NCBI GenBank assembly: GCA_963665495.1
Contig: OY762289.1
Location: forward strand, 2,356,001 to 2,420,000
DNA length: 64,000 bases
Reading direction: 5' to 3'
DNA from: G963665495 sp963665495
Lineage (GTDB): Bacteria; Desulfobacterota; Desulfovibrionia; Desulfovibrionales; Desulfovibrionaceae
Of the stretch, positions 42,746-52,422 are shown piece after piece. The notes beneath the pieces are model-generated. The model was not told where the DNA came from. It ran no database searches and saw only the letters and a program-made list of their open reading frames with translations. The position numbers and the translations under genes are program-made. Each line of letters starts with the position of its first letter. The stretch's first letter is position 1.

Positions 42746-44182
42746 ATGCCAGGAAGTTGTTTGCGCCGCGTCGCATTGCCCGCGGTTTTCTGCTTTATTG
42801 TTTTGTCCCTGTCCGTACCAGCTTTCGCTGCGGATAAACACGGACAGCAGGAGCTGGAATCGGCCCTGAAACACACCACCAAAGAAGGTGCGCCGCTCCC
42901 GTATACGGTGCTGCGCAGTGACCTGCTGGATGCCAAAAATCCGGATCAAAATTGTGAAATCCGCAATGGCGGCTTTGGTTCGTCCATGACCGCGCATCCC
43001 ACCAATGCCAACCAGTTCTACGCTCTGACCGACCGCGGCCCCAATGGCACCTATGACGGCGCTCAGGGCAAGGGAAAACTGTTCCCCACGCCGGACTATA
43101 CGCCCCGTATCGGTTTGTTCGAACTGCAACCCGACGGCAGCGTCACACTGATTAAAACCATTCTGTTGCGCCGTCCGGACGGCACCAGGATCACAGGCCT
43201 GCCCAATTCCTCCGGACTGGGCGGTACGGGTGAAACCCCCTATAACGCCGATGGCAGCCCCGTTCTCAAAGATGGTTCCAAGCCCTACAACAACGACAAG
43301 AACAGCCCGGACTACAACCCCGTGCGCCTTGATGATTACGGTTTGGACGGAGAAGGCCTCGTGGCCCTCTCGGACGGCACTTTTTGGGTCAGCGACGAAT
43401 ACGGCCCGCATATCGTGCACTTCGATGCCGAGGGCAAAGAAATCGGCCGCATTAACGCCTTTGCAGACGATACGCGCTCCACACTGAAACTGCCCCAGGA
43501 ATTCTCCAAGCGCCGTCCCAATCGCGGTATGGAAGGACTTGCCGTAACTCCTGATGAAAAAACACTGGTGGGCATCATGCAGTCCACCATGCGCAACCCG
43601 GACAAAAATGTTCAAAAGCAAGATGTAACCCGCATCGTGACCATAAACCTGGAATCAGGCAAGGTGGCGCAATATCTTTATAAACAGGAAAAACCGCAAA
43701 ATTCCAACTCGGAAATCGCTGCGCTTTCCAACAACAAATTCATTGTAATCGAACGTGACGGCGCTTTTCTGAAAGAAAAACCAAAGGCCATGAAATGCGT
43801 TTACAAAATCGACCTGACTACGGGAACCAATCTCGAAGACGTGGCAACCAAAGAGACGACCCAGGACGACAAGCTCGGTCTGCTGCTCAATGGCAAAACC
43901 ATTGAGCAGGCCGTACAGGATGGCGGTTGGGAAGCACTGGCTGCTGCCGGCATCAAGCCTGTGGAAAAAACCCTTGTCGTGGATATGGCGAAGGCTGTCG
44001 ACTATCCGCACGACAAAATGGAAGGCCTGTGGGTCATCAACAACCATACGCTGGGCGTTCTGAACGACGACGATTTTGCAATCTGGTCCACCAAAGGCCG
44101 CTTGCATCAGAAGTACCTTGACGGCTCGACCATCGACCGGAACACTTTGTACATCGTAAACGCTGACCTTTCGGCAAAATAA
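42746..44182 (+). CDS. Secreted esterase-like phytase-domain protein
   Basis: A 478-residue exported protein. A signal peptide covers about 1-28 (VALPAVFCFIVLSLSVPAFA). The mature part is a beta-propeller-like 'esterase-like activity of phytase' domain, with 'GGFGSSMTAHPTNANQFYALTDRGPN', 'YGLDGEGLVALSDGTFWVSDEYGPH' and 'NRGMEGLAVTPDEKTLVG'. Many acidic residues could bind calcium. Its substrate, a phosphate ester or other ester, is not known. An AAGGAG lies about nine bases before the ATG, and a strong terminator follows. Confidence 0.83.
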   Translation: MPGSCLRRVALPAVFCFIVLSLSVPAFAADKHGQQELESALKHTTKEGAPLPYTVLRSDLLDAKNPDQNCEIRNGGFGSSMTAHPTNANQFYALTDRGPNGTYDGAQGKGKLFPTPDYTPRIGLFELQPDGSVTLIKTILLRRPDGTRITGLPNSSGLGGTGETPYNADGSPVLKDGSKPYNNDKNSPDYNPVRLDDYGLDGEGLVALSDGTFWVSDEYGPHIVHFDAEGKEIGRINAFADDTRSTLKLPQEFSKRRPNRGMEGLAVTPDEKTLVGIMQSTMRNPDKNVQKQDVTRIVTINLESGKVAQYLYKQEKPQNSNSEIAALSNNKFIVIERDGAFLKEKPKAMKCVYKIDLTTGTNLEDVATKETTQDDKLGLLLNGKTIEQAVQDGGWEALAAAGIKPVEKTLVVDMAKAVDYPHDKMEGLWVINNHTLGVLNDDDFAIWSTKGRLHQKYLDGSTIDRNTLYIVNADLSAK

Positions 44183-44223
44183 CTGTCGTATTCCCATTCG
44201 AAGCGGCTACAATCGCTCTGCTC

Positions 44224-44256
44224 AAAGCCGGAGGCTCCCCTCCGGCTTTTCTTTTT
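44224..44256 (+). terminator. Terminator of the phytase-like gene
   Basis: AAAGCCGGAGG and CCTCCGGCTTT form an 11-bp stem with a four-base loop, followed by TCTTTTT. Confidence 0.9.
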
Positions 44257-44366
44257 CCAAGCACAACCGTCTCCGCCAATAACGGTTTTTTTAATTCCTA
44301 CCCTTTCCTGATTGTTGTTTTCATGGCATGATAGATCCATAGTACCCTGTTTCAACCTAATCAGAC

Positions 44367-45410
44367 GTGGATGCGCTTATGGATACCGTTTTCGAGAAAC
44401 AGACCATTCTCGTTGTGGATGACATTTCGGAAAATATAGCTCTTCTTTCCAACATTCTTGCCAGATCATATCGGGTCAAAGCCGCCAACAACGGCCAAAA
44501 GGCCTTAAAAATTGCTTTCAGCACCATTCCGGATCTCATTCTTTTAGACATTATGATGCCCGAGATGGATGGCATTGAAGTCTGCCGAAAGTTGAAAGAA
44601 GACCCCCGTACGCGCAGTGTGCCGGTTATTTTTGTTACGGCCATGGGGGAGGTGGAAGACGAAGCCAGGGGGTTTGATGCCGGAGCTGTGGATTACATCA
44701 CCAAACCCATCAGTCCGCCCATAGTCCTGGCCCGGGTTAAAACACATCTCCAGTTGTACGATCAAAACCGGGCTTTGGAAGAAATGGTTCGTACGCGGAC
44801 CGCGGAGCTGGACAACAGCCGGCTGGAAATTATCCGCCGCCTTGGTCTTGCGGCCGAATACCGCGATAATGAAACCGGCATGCACGTCATTCGCATGAGC
44901 TATTATTGCCGCACCATTGCCAAGGCCATCGGCATGAACGACATGGACGCGGACCTGATCCTGCAGTCAACTCCCATGCATGATGTCGGCAAAATTGGCA
45001 TACCGGACAGTATCCTGCTTAAACCCGGAAGGCTGGACCCCGAAGAGCGTAAGATAATGGAAAAGCATGCGGAATTCGGCGCTCAGATCATCGGGAAACA
45101 TGACAATGCGTTGCTCCAGATGGCCTACTCCGCGGCATTGACCCACCATGAAAAATGGAACGGCACGGGCTACCCCTTCGGATACAAGGGCGAGGAGATT
45201 CCCCTTATCGGACGTATTGTGGCCATTGCCGATGTTTTCGACGCACTGACCAGCAGTCGCCCTTACAAGGAAGCCTGGCCGGTTGAAAAGGCCCTGAATC
45301 TGATAAGGGAGGAGAGAGGAAAGCACTTTGATCCCACGCTGGTGGATGCTTTTCTGGAAAACCTTGATGCAATACTTGAAGTAAAAGAAAACCATCCTGA
45401 AGATGATTAG
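44367..45410 (+). CDS. Response regulator with HD-GYP output
   Basis: A 347-residue two-domain regulator. The receiver (about 12-130) has the acidic pair in VVDDISEN, phosphoacceptor Asp in LILLDIMMPEMDG and Lys in ITKP. After a helical linker, the HD-GYP domain shows MHDVGKIGIPD, HHEKWNGTGYPFGY and ADVFDALTSSRPYKEAW with all metal residues, so phosphorylation-controlled c-di-GMP hydrolysis is likely. GTG at 44367 or ATG at 44379 may be the start. The giant hybrid kinase begins 46 bases downstream in the same direction and is a likely partner. Confidence 0.92.
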   Translation: MDALMDTVFEKQTILVVDDISENIALLSNILARSYRVKAANNGQKALKIAFSTIPDLILLDIMMPEMDGIEVCRKLKEDPRTRSVPVIFVTAMGEVEDEARGFDAGAVDYITKPISPPIVLARVKTHLQLYDQNRALEEMVRTRTAELDNSRLEIIRRLGLAAEYRDNETGMHVIRMSYYCRTIAKAIGMNDMDADLILQSTPMHDVGKIGIPDSILLKPGRLDPEERKIMEKHAEFGAQIIGKHDNALLQMAYSAALTHHEKWNGTGYPFGYKGEEIPLIGRIVAIADVFDALTSSRPYKEAWPVEKALNLIREERGKHFDPTLVDAFLENLDAILEVKENHPEDD

Positions 45411-45455
45411 TAACGGCCCAAGTTCCAGTTGAGCCGCACCCGCAAGGAAGTACGC

Positions 45456-48400
45456 ATGCTGCATTTTGCCGACCGGATGAATATCCGTAGTCTCACCGTA
45501 TACATTACCATCATCTTTTCCTGTTTAATGATAACCATCGCCACGCTGGGCGTATGGCTCCTCAAAACGGAAAAAATCCAGTTTGAAATGCAGCAGGAAA
45601 GCCAGCTGGCCATGAATCTTGCCAGAGAGATCATGCACAGCTCGGAAAACATGACGCGCATGGCTTTGCTCTACATCCAGACCGGCAACCCAAAATATGA
45701 AAACTATTTTCAATCTATTGCGGCTATCCGCAATGGTACAAAAGCACACCCGGATAAATTTCATCTTTCTTACTGGGACTTTGTTCTTGCAGGAAAAGCG
45801 GATCTGGATACGCACGGCGAGAAGTACAGTATTGAGCAACAACTGGAAAAACTTCGGCTCACTCCGCTGGAAAAGGAAACCCTGGCTGCGGCAAAGCAGA
45901 ATTCAGATCGTCTCTTCGCAATGGAAAACGCCGTATTGGAGGAGGCAAAAAATCTCTACAAAATATACGGCAATACCATTTCATTTGACTCTAACTCCGA
46001 GCTTTATCGGATTTATGAAAAATTTATTGAAAAGGAACACAGTTCACTGAAATCAGATTTTGTAGAATATATAGAAAACTTTTTTGATTTACATAACACA
46101 ATTATAAAAAAGAAATTTAAAAGAAGACAAAGTATTATATTGCTCATCAGCAATATTATCATTTACCTCACAATAGCGTGCGTCCTTTTTGCTCTATTTG
46201 CCCTTTATTTATTGAGAAATCGCGTCATATTTCCTTTGGGCCTTCTCAAGAATTCTGCAGAACATTTTTTACGTGGCGACTACGATCATCGCATTCAGTT
46301 TCAGGCCAAAGATGAAATAGGCAAAGTCATTGAGACGTTCAACAGCATGGCCTCTAATGTTGCAGAGCGTACGGCATGGCTCCGCGGCATTATAGATACT
46401 GCAAAAAACGGAATAATAGTCATAGACTCCAACGGATTTATTTCAGAATTCAGTCCGGCAGCGGAAAATACGTTCGGTTATGTCAAAGAAGAAGTTCTGG
46501 GAAAAAATATTAGCATTCTTATGCCGGAACCCTTCAGGAGCCAGCACAATAAGTACATCAAAAACTACCTCAAGTCCGGAAAAGCCAAAGTAATCGGCCG
46601 GCAAATGGTAGTAGATGCGATGCGTAAGGATGGTTCCACCTTCCCCATGGAGATCGCCCTCAATGAAGCCATCGTAAACAACGACACCATCTTTGTCGCA
46701 GTTCTGCGAGACGTCACCGAACGCAAAGAAATGGAAGAGGCTCTTGCCAAGGAACGCGAGCGCTTCAAGACAATTCTTGATACCAGCCCGATAGGAGTGG
46801 GCATCACGGTAAAAGGCGTTACACGCTTCGCCAACCCCACAATGAACCGGATGGGACTCATTATCGGATCAACCGCCACGCAGGCTTATGTCAATCCCGA
46901 CGACCGCCAGTTTATGATCGACACACTTAAAAGCAAAGGGCGTGTCACAAGTTATGAAACCCAATTGCGAGGAAAAAACGGGGCGTTGCATGATGTCATG
47001 CTCTGGGCATTCAACTTCGATTACGATGGAGAAGCCGCAATCCTTGGCTGGGTAGTGGATATTTCCGACCGGACATACGTGGAAAACCAGCTTCGACAAA
47101 GTCAGGAAAAATATCAAAAACTGGTGGAGGAAATCGGCGATAAATTTGTCATTTTCAGCCACTCTCCGGAGGGCAAACTTCTCTTTGCAAGTGACGGAAT
47201 CGAAAGTGTTTTCGGAATGAAACGGATGGAGGTATTGTACAAATCCTGGATCCCCATGATCAACTGGGCTACGGAATCCATAGAAGACACCTCGCGGCTT
47301 ATCTACCAGGTTGTGCAGGAGCATATCAATTTCCAGCAGTTTGAAATGCGTTTCACCCATCCGGACGGCAGTAAACGCTACATCCTGGTGTCAGAACACC
47401 CTGTGCGCGGCGGCGATAACGAACTGATTTCCATCGACGGAATCATAGAAGATATTACCGAACGCAAACAAACCGAGGAGCAGTTGCTTTTTTCCCAGCG
47501 ATCTGTGGAATTCGCGGCAAATCCCATTTTTTGGGTGCATCCCGTAACCGCCTCTATCGTCTACGCCAACAAGGCGGCCAGCAAGCAATTCGGGTACTCA
47601 AACGAGGAACTGATCGGTCTCACGGTGGACAAACTGGATACGGATTTTCATCCGGATATGCTGCCTTTGCTTATGGAACAATTAGAGCAACAGGGACCAT
47701 TCAGCTTTGAAAGCCGCAATAAAACTAAAAACAACCACATCTTTGATGTGGATGTCTCTGTTTCTCAAATGGCTTATGAAGGCAAACAATTGCTGGTTGT
47801 AAACATCGAAGATATCACCGAACGCAAATCCGCCCACCGTGCCTTAATGGAAAAGGAACAATTCCTCAGATCCGTCATAGACAATTCAGGTGCCCTGATT
47901 TCAGCCAAGGACAGGGACGGCTTTTATATTCTGGTGAATAAAACCTGGTCGGAAACGCTCGGATTTGATGCTGCATTCGATCCTCTGGGCTTGGACGACT
48001 TTTCCATTTTCGATCAACATACCGCGGAAGCTTTTCGGAAAAACGATTTTCTTGCCCTTGAACATAGAGAACCCATTGCCAAAGAGGAAACCATCGTTGC
48101 GAACAACATAACAAGAGTGTTTTATGCCGTGAAATTCCCTTTGTTCGACGCCGACGGCGAAGCATACGCAAGTTGCAGCATTGCCACGGACATCACTGAA
48201 CGCAAACGCATGGAACAGGACCTGCTGCATGCCAAGGAACTCGCCGAGGAGGCAACCAAAGCCAAATCAGATTTTCTGGCCAACATGTCCCATGAAATCC
48301 GGACTCCCATGAACGCCATCATCGGCTTGTCGCATCTTGCGCTGCAGACCCGTCTGAACAACAAACAACGGAATTATATCAGCAAAGTGCACCGTTCAGC

Positions 48401-50462
48401 AGAGAATCTTCTCGGTATTCTCAATGATGTACTGGACTTTTCCAAAATCGAAGCCGGCAAACTGGACATGGAGTCCATTGATTTCCGGCTCGAGGACGTC
48501 CTGGACAATGTCGCCAATGTCGTCGGACTGAGGGCCCAGGAAGCCGGCCTGGAGCTGATGTTCGATCTCCCGACGGATCTGCCCATACTTAACGGAGATC
48601 CCCTGCGCCTGGGGCAGATCATTTTGAACCTGGGCAATAATGCAGTCAAATTTACTCCGCAAGGAGACATCATCCTGAGCGTACGGGAAGTAAGTCAGGG
48701 AGAGAACACCATAGTACTGCATTTCTCGGTCAGGGATACCGGCATCGGCATGTCGCAAGTGCAGCAGGATAAACTTTTTCAGCATTTCAGCCAGGCTGAC
48801 AGTTCCACTACGCGCAAATACGGCGGAACCGGTCTCGGGCTGGCCATTTCCAAAAAACTCACAGAGATGATGCATGGGAAAATCTGGGTCGAAAGCGAGC
48901 CCGGCCAAGGAAGTACTTTCCATTTCACGGCCCAATTTTTGAAATCGACTGCAACCATACCGCAATTGAATCTGCAATCCGAACTCGGTCCTTTGCGTAT
49001 TCTGATTGTCGAGGACAACTCCACGGCCAGAATGATCCTCCTGGAAATGCTCAAGCAGTTCGGGTTTACCGTCGACGAGGCCGCCTCTGCAGCAGAAGCC
49101 AATGAGCTTCTGGATAAGCTGCAGAACCAGAAACCATACGACGTGCTGTTGATGGACTGGAACCTGCCCGATTCGGATGGAGTGGAACTCGCAAGGTCGA
49201 TCCTCAACCGCGAATGGCGGACAACTCCTCCAAAGATCATCATGGTCACCGCCTATGGACGAATGGAAGTCATGCATGCGGCTCAGGGGATTGAAAATAT
49301 TTCCGGATTCATGAGCAAACCGGTGATGCCGTCGGTTCTTTTCGATAATATTATGATGGCGATGGGGCAGCCGCCGCGCCAGGAAAGAAGATCCGTCGTC
49401 CAGCAGGAGGCAATTCATCAGGCTGCTTCAAAGCTCGGCGGAGCAACAATCCTTCTTGTTGAAGACAACGAAATCAACCAGGATGTCGCCGTCGACCTTC
49501 TCAATAATTACGGCATCAACGTCACAGTTGCCGGAAACGGCAAAGAAGCTCTAGAAATCCTTAAGCACAACACTTTCGACGGCGTACTGATGGATTGCCA
49601 GATGCCCGTGATGGACGGCTATACGGCCACCAGACGCATTCGGGCCCAGGAGAAATTCAAAAATCTCCCCATCATAGCCATGACAGCCAACGTCATGACC
49701 GGTGACAGAGAAAAATCTCTGAAAGCGGGAATGAACGACCATGTCGGCAAACCCGTCAATATCACTGAGTTGCTCCAGACTCTGGGCAAGTGGGTCACAC
49801 CGGCACACCCGACCCCGTATAGCGTTCCCGTGCCCGACGACCGACAGGAAGACGCAATTGAACTTCCACAATTACCCGGCATCAACCTGAAGGCCGGACT
49901 TGATTCCGTTGATGGCAATTCCACACTCTACCGAAAGTTACTCACGAAATTTCATAAAAATTATTCTAATTTCAAAACACAATTCCGCCTTGCACAGCAG
50001 GAAGATGACAGTGAAGCCGCCATACGCTGCGCTCACTCTTTGAAAGGCGTAGCGGGCAATATAGGCGCACGCGGCGTCCAGGAAACAGCCGGGGCTCTGG
50101 AGCAGGCCTGCCGAGACCATCGTCCGCCCGAAGAAATTGAAGATCTTCTCTCCCAGGTGCTCACCCATCTCAAACCTATTGTGGCCGGGCTGGATGCCTT
50201 TGATACGGAATCTCCTGCCCCGCAGGTTCCAATTACCGGCGATCCCGAGCAACGTAATGTTCTTTTATCTCAACTGCATGAACTGCTGGAGGAGTCCGAC
50301 ACTGAGGCGGTGGCCGTACTGGACCAACTGCGCGCCATGCCGGATCTGGAACAACATCAACTGCTACTCAAGCGGCTTTCCAAGGCCCTGGAAGCCTATG
50401 AATTTGAAGAAGCCCTGCGCGAACTGGATACTCTCAAGCGTGCGCTGGAAAAGCCGGAATAA
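45456..50462 (+). CDS. Giant hybrid histidine kinase with five PAS domains, two REC domains and HPt
   Basis: A 1668-residue membrane kinase (numbering from the ATG at 45456, which has AAGGAAG upstream; a TTG nine codons earlier is possible). Membrane helices at about 13-35 and 227-253 bound a sensor region; HAMP follows. Five PAS domains span about 307-915, each followed by the 'DITERK' type linker. The first is FixL-like, with His364 in RSQHNKYIKNYL. Then HisKA (His946, NMSHEIRTPMNA), HATPase_c, receivers with Asp1234 (LMDWNLPDSDG) and Asp1380 (LMDCQMPVMDG), and HPt with His1527 (CAHSLKGVAG). The REC-HD-GYP gene 46 bases upstream is the probable output. Confidence 0.93.
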   Translation: MLHFADRMNIRSLTVYITIIFSCLMITIATLGVWLLKTEKIQFEMQQESQLAMNLAREIMHSSENMTRMALLYIQTGNPKYENYFQSIAAIRNGTKAHPDKFHLSYWDFVLAGKADLDTHGEKYSIEQQLEKLRLTPLEKETLAAAKQNSDRLFAMENAVLEEAKNLYKIYGNTISFDSNSELYRIYEKFIEKEHSSLKSDFVEYIENFFDLHNTIIKKKFKRRQSIILLISNIIIYLTIACVLFALFALYLLRNRVIFPLGLLKNSAEHFLRGDYDHRIQFQAKDEIGKVIETFNSMASNVAERTAWLRGIIDTAKNGIIVIDSNGFISEFSPAAENTFGYVKEEVLGKNISILMPEPFRSQHNKYIKNYLKSGKAKVIGRQMVVDAMRKDGSTFPMEIALNEAIVNNDTIFVAVLRDVTERKEMEEALAKERERFKTILDTSPIGVGITVKGVTRFANPTMNRMGLIIGSTATQAYVNPDDRQFMIDTLKSKGRVTSYETQLRGKNGALHDVMLWAFNFDYDGEAAILGWVVDISDRTYVENQLRQSQEKYQKLVEEIGDKFVIFSHSPEGKLLFASDGIESVFGMKRMEVLYKSWIPMINWATESIEDTSRLIYQVVQEHINFQQFEMRFTHPDGSKRYILVSEHPVRGGDNELISIDGIIEDITERKQTEEQLLFSQRSVEFAANPIFWVHPVTASIVYANKAASKQFGYSNEELIGLTVDKLDTDFHPDMLPLLMEQLEQQGPFSFESRNKTKNNHIFDVDVSVSQMAYEGKQLLVVNIEDITERKSAHRALMEKEQFLRSVIDNSGALISAKDRDGFYILVNKTWSETLGFDAAFDPLGLDDFSIFDQHTAEAFRKNDFLALEHREPIAKEETIVANNITRVFYAVKFPLFDADGEAYASCSIATDITERKRMEQDLLHAKELAEEATKAKSDFLANMSHEIRTPMNAIIGLSHLALQTRLNNKQRNYISKVHRSAENLLGILNDVLDFSKIEAGKLDMESIDFRLEDVLDNVANVVGLRAQEAGLELMFDLPTDLPILNGDPLRLGQIILNLGNNAVKFTPQGDIILSVREVSQGENTIVLHFSVRDTGIGMSQVQQDKLFQHFSQADSSTTRKYGGTGLGLAISKKLTEMMHGKIWVESEPGQGSTFHFTAQFLKSTATIPQLNLQSELGPLRILIVEDNSTARMILLEMLKQFGFTVDEAASAAEANELLDKLQNQKPYDVLLMDWNLPDSDGVELARSILNREWRTTPPKIIMVTAYGRMEVMHAAQGIENISGFMSKPVMPSVLFDNIMMAMGQPPRQERRSVVQQEAIHQAASKLGGATILLVEDNEINQDVAVDLLNNYGINVTVAGNGKEALEILKHNTFDGVLMDCQMPVMDGYTATRRIRAQEKFKNLPIIAMTANVMTGDREKSLKAGMNDHVGKPVNITELLQTLGKWVTPAHPTPYSVPVPDDRQEDAIELPQLPGINLKAGLDSVDGNSTLYRKLLTKFHKNYSNFKTQFRLAQQEDDSEAAIRCAHSLKGVAGNIGARGVQETAGALEQACRDHRPPEEIEDLLSQVLTHLKPIVAGLDAFDTESPAPQVPITGDPEQRNVLLSQLHELLEESDTEAVAVLDQLRAMPDLEQHQLLLKRLSKALEAYEFEEALRELDTLKRALEKPE

Positions 50463-50568
50463 AAATGGTTCATCAAGGGGCGTAAAAACTCCCCAGCAAC
50501 AGGTGCTCAATGAGCAAACAAGGCGACCGGCCGGGCTGGTCAGTGTTCCGAGCGGCAAGGCCCGCGTA

Positions 50569-51012
50569 CTATCCTGAAATACGCTGGCCGCTCATTCTTC
50601 TCCCATCCCGGATATTCATCCCCATGAGCAACAGGTTTGTAGCACCGGCCAGAAGCTCCACAGCCTGGACACAGGTGAACATGGTGTCAAACGTTCCTGA
50701 TGCGGCCATGCGGTCGAGGAAGATGGCGCAAGGGACCAATATGAACACTCCATTGAATGCCACTATGGGGGTACGCCTCTTTTTAGCGGCGATGATACGG
50801 CCTGACCGGAACTTTGCGAGATAGACGCCGCTTCCTCCCGTAACTATCAAGACCGGAATAAGCATCAGGAGGCCGGGGATGACAATCAAACTCTTCACCA
50901 TAGCTATGGCATGATGCGTACCAAAGACCTCCACGGCAATGGTGGACAGAAAAAAGGACGCGATAAGCATTGTCGCCAGGTACCCGCAAATCTTATGCAC
51001 TGTTCTCGCCAT
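50569..51012 (-). CDS. Small integral membrane protein of the MarR operon
   Basis: A 147-residue protein with four predicted membrane helices (about 5-27, 42-65, 84-102, 115-135). I do not assign a family with confidence; a DUF2269-like four-helix protein is possible. AGGAG precedes the ATG. It is the last gene of a minus-strand set headed by a MarR regulator and another four-helix protein, so it is probably controlled by that regulator. His6, His33 and His34 in helices or loops could bind a cofactor, but this is speculation. Confidence 0.7.
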   Translation of the reverse strand: MARTVHKICGYLATMLIASFFLSTIAVEVFGTHHAIAMVKSLIVIPGLLMLIPVLIVTGGSGVYLAKFRSGRIIAAKKRRTPIVAFNGVFILVPCAIFLDRMAASGTFDTMFTCVQAVELLAGATNLLLMGMNIRDGRRMSGQRISG

Positions 51013-51118
51013 GTTGTGCTCCTCTCATGTAGTTGACGAAAAAGCATGCTCCGCGACCCGCTTTCACCCGGAGCGCTAATAAATCCTCTCCGCGCTTCAG
51101 CCGCTTTGCCGTCCTTTC

Positions 51119-51625
51119 CTATTGCTGTGGCTCCTTTTTCCTTTTCCATGGTTTGAAGACAGAAATGAGTATGGCGAAAATGACGGTGAGATTCTGAAAC
51201 GCGCCTCCCCATATATTCAAGGTTCTTGCCTGAACGTACGTATCATTCGAAAGAGCTTGCAGGCCCTCAGTCAATGAAATTGGAGGAAGCGTATTCAACC
51301 ATGTTGCCAGCCAAAAGGTGCCGAAAATGACACCAAAAATATTTATGCACCATTTCACCGTGATCCAGCGATGCTTGAACCAGCCCCAGTTGGTAAACAG
51401 GGAATACAGCAATCCTGTCAACAAGCATCCCGTGGCTGCGGGGGCTACCAGAACATCGTCAATAAACTTTCTCGCCACATCGAATCCATGCAACTGGTGA
51501 CCATCCGTCGGATGCATAAAAATGGACATGAGCGTTAGGCTTACTCCGCAGGAAGCCCATGCGCAGCCAAACATGATGTGGAAACTCTTGAGCCACTTCT
51601 GTCCTGACACACCTATTTTTTTCAT
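51119..51625 (-). CDS. DUF2269-like integral membrane protein
   Basis: A 168-residue protein with four membrane helices, starting MKKIGVSGQKWLKSFHIMFG. 'LKSFHIMFGCAWASCGVSL' and 'ATGCLLTGLLYSLFTNWGWFKHRWITVKW' resemble DUF2269 and related inner-membrane proteins of unknown role. It begins ten bases after the MarR gene stop with GAGGAGC as ribosome binding site, so it is cotranscribed with the regulator. It may be an exporter or sensor for the compound detected by the MarR protein. Confidence 0.72.
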   Translation of the reverse strand: MKKIGVSGQKWLKSFHIMFGCAWASCGVSLTLMSIFMHPTDGHQLHGFDVARKFIDDVLVAPAATGCLLTGLLYSLFTNWGWFKHRWITVKWCINIFGVIFGTFWLATWLNTLPPISLTEGLQALSNDTYVQARTLNIWGGAFQNLTVIFAILISVFKPWKRKKEPQQ

Positions 51626-51635
51626 GGAATGCTCC

Positions 51636-52082
51636 TCATTGCTGTTTTAAGAGCCTCGAATGTATAATTTCAAGGGTTTGCAGAGTAACCTGCAATGCCT
51701 CGTTTGATAGCCCCTCCGCCATGGACTGCGACCAGTTGGAATTCAAGTCATCGACCTGGTCGTAGAGTTGTTTCCCCTTTTCGGACAGGGCTATTCGTGG
51801 GGATCGTTTGTGGTCAGGGTTCTGCTGGAGCACCATTATCCCCGATGCAACCAATGCGTTGACCTGTTTCTGAACCCCCTGGCGGGTAATCCCCATGGCC
51901 TCCGCAATATGGGGCGCTGTTAAAGGTTCTCCTGCCAGTGCCACCGCCCCCATCACCTGCCATTTGGCACTGGTGAGTTCGAGCGGCTGGACCAGCTTGT
52001 CCCCGGTCGCAAGAAAACAACCGTTCAGCCTGAATACCTTGAGTACAATCTCCGTGAACAAAGCCGCTTGGTCTTGTTTCAT
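51636..52082 (-). CDS. MarR-family transcriptional regulator
   Basis: A 148-residue winged-helix repressor. The DNA-binding part is 'LTAPHIAEAMGITRQGVQKQ' followed by the wing 'NPDHKRSPRIALSEKGKQLY'. N- and C-terminal helices form the dimer interface. The ATG at 52082 has GGAG eight bases upstream; a GTG three codons earlier is the alternative. A 20-bp perfect palindrome overlaps its predicted promoter, which supports autoregulation together with the two membrane protein genes. The ligand is unknown. Confidence 0.9.
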   Translation of the reverse strand: MKQDQAALFTEIVLKVFRLNGCFLATGDKLVQPLELTSAKWQVMGAVALAGEPLTAPHIAEAMGITRQGVQKQVNALVASGIMVLQQNPDHKRSPRIALSEKGKQLYDQVDDLNSNWSQSMAEGLSNEALQVTLQTLEIIHSRLLKQQ

Positions 52083-52108
52083 GTAGTTCACTCCATGTGC
52101 TGTCGTTC

Positions 52109-52138
52109 TGAATAGACAATTGACAACTAGTTGTCAAT
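52109..52138 (-). promoter_or_regulatory. MarR operon promoter with 20-bp operator palindrome
   Basis: ATTGACAACTAGTTGTCAAT at 52119-52138 is a perfect palindrome. On the minus strand its first TTGACA is an exact -35 box, followed after 17 bases by TATTCA (52114-52109). A MarR dimer bound here would block RNA polymerase. The palindrome also gives TTGACA on the plus strand, toward the 32-codon gene. Confidence 0.75.
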
Positions 52139-52323
52139 ATTCTTGTACAAATGAAATTCCTCCGAATGAACAATCAAAATTCACTCTTTCAAAATTGGCC
52201 CGAGGATTGCAAAAATGGCATCCGATTCCCAATTGCATGGCACCTGATTTTAAGAAGCTGCGGGTGCCAGAGACAGTACCGACCGCTCTTGTTTAGGTTA
52301 TTGAATTTCTTCAGGAGTCTGAG

Positions 52324-52422
52324 ATGCTTATTAATATTGTCATTCCTTTGATCGTTGCCGGTATGCTTTTTGTCGGATTGGTTGAGCTGACCTCTAATTC
52401 TGATAAAAAAGACAATGAATAA
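52324..52422 (+). CDS. 32-residue single-pass membrane peptide
   Basis: A short gene with AGGAG six bases before its ATG. The product begins MLINIVIPLIVAGMLFVGLV, a clear membrane helix, and ends in a polar, charged tail (SNSDKKDNE). It resembles in form the tiny membrane subunits or regulators of larger complexes, but I recognise no family. It is divergent from the MarR operon and 186 bases from the operator palindrome, which carries a TTGACA box on this strand too. An imperfect hairpin CGGTTA/TAACCG follows the stop. Confidence 0.6.
   Translation: MLINIVIPLIVAGMLFVGLVELTSNSDKKDNE

Noticed and set aside
50569..52082. MarR operon as a drug-efflux operon
   Set aside because: The two membrane proteins have about four helices each and no transporter family signature, so efflux cannot be claimed.
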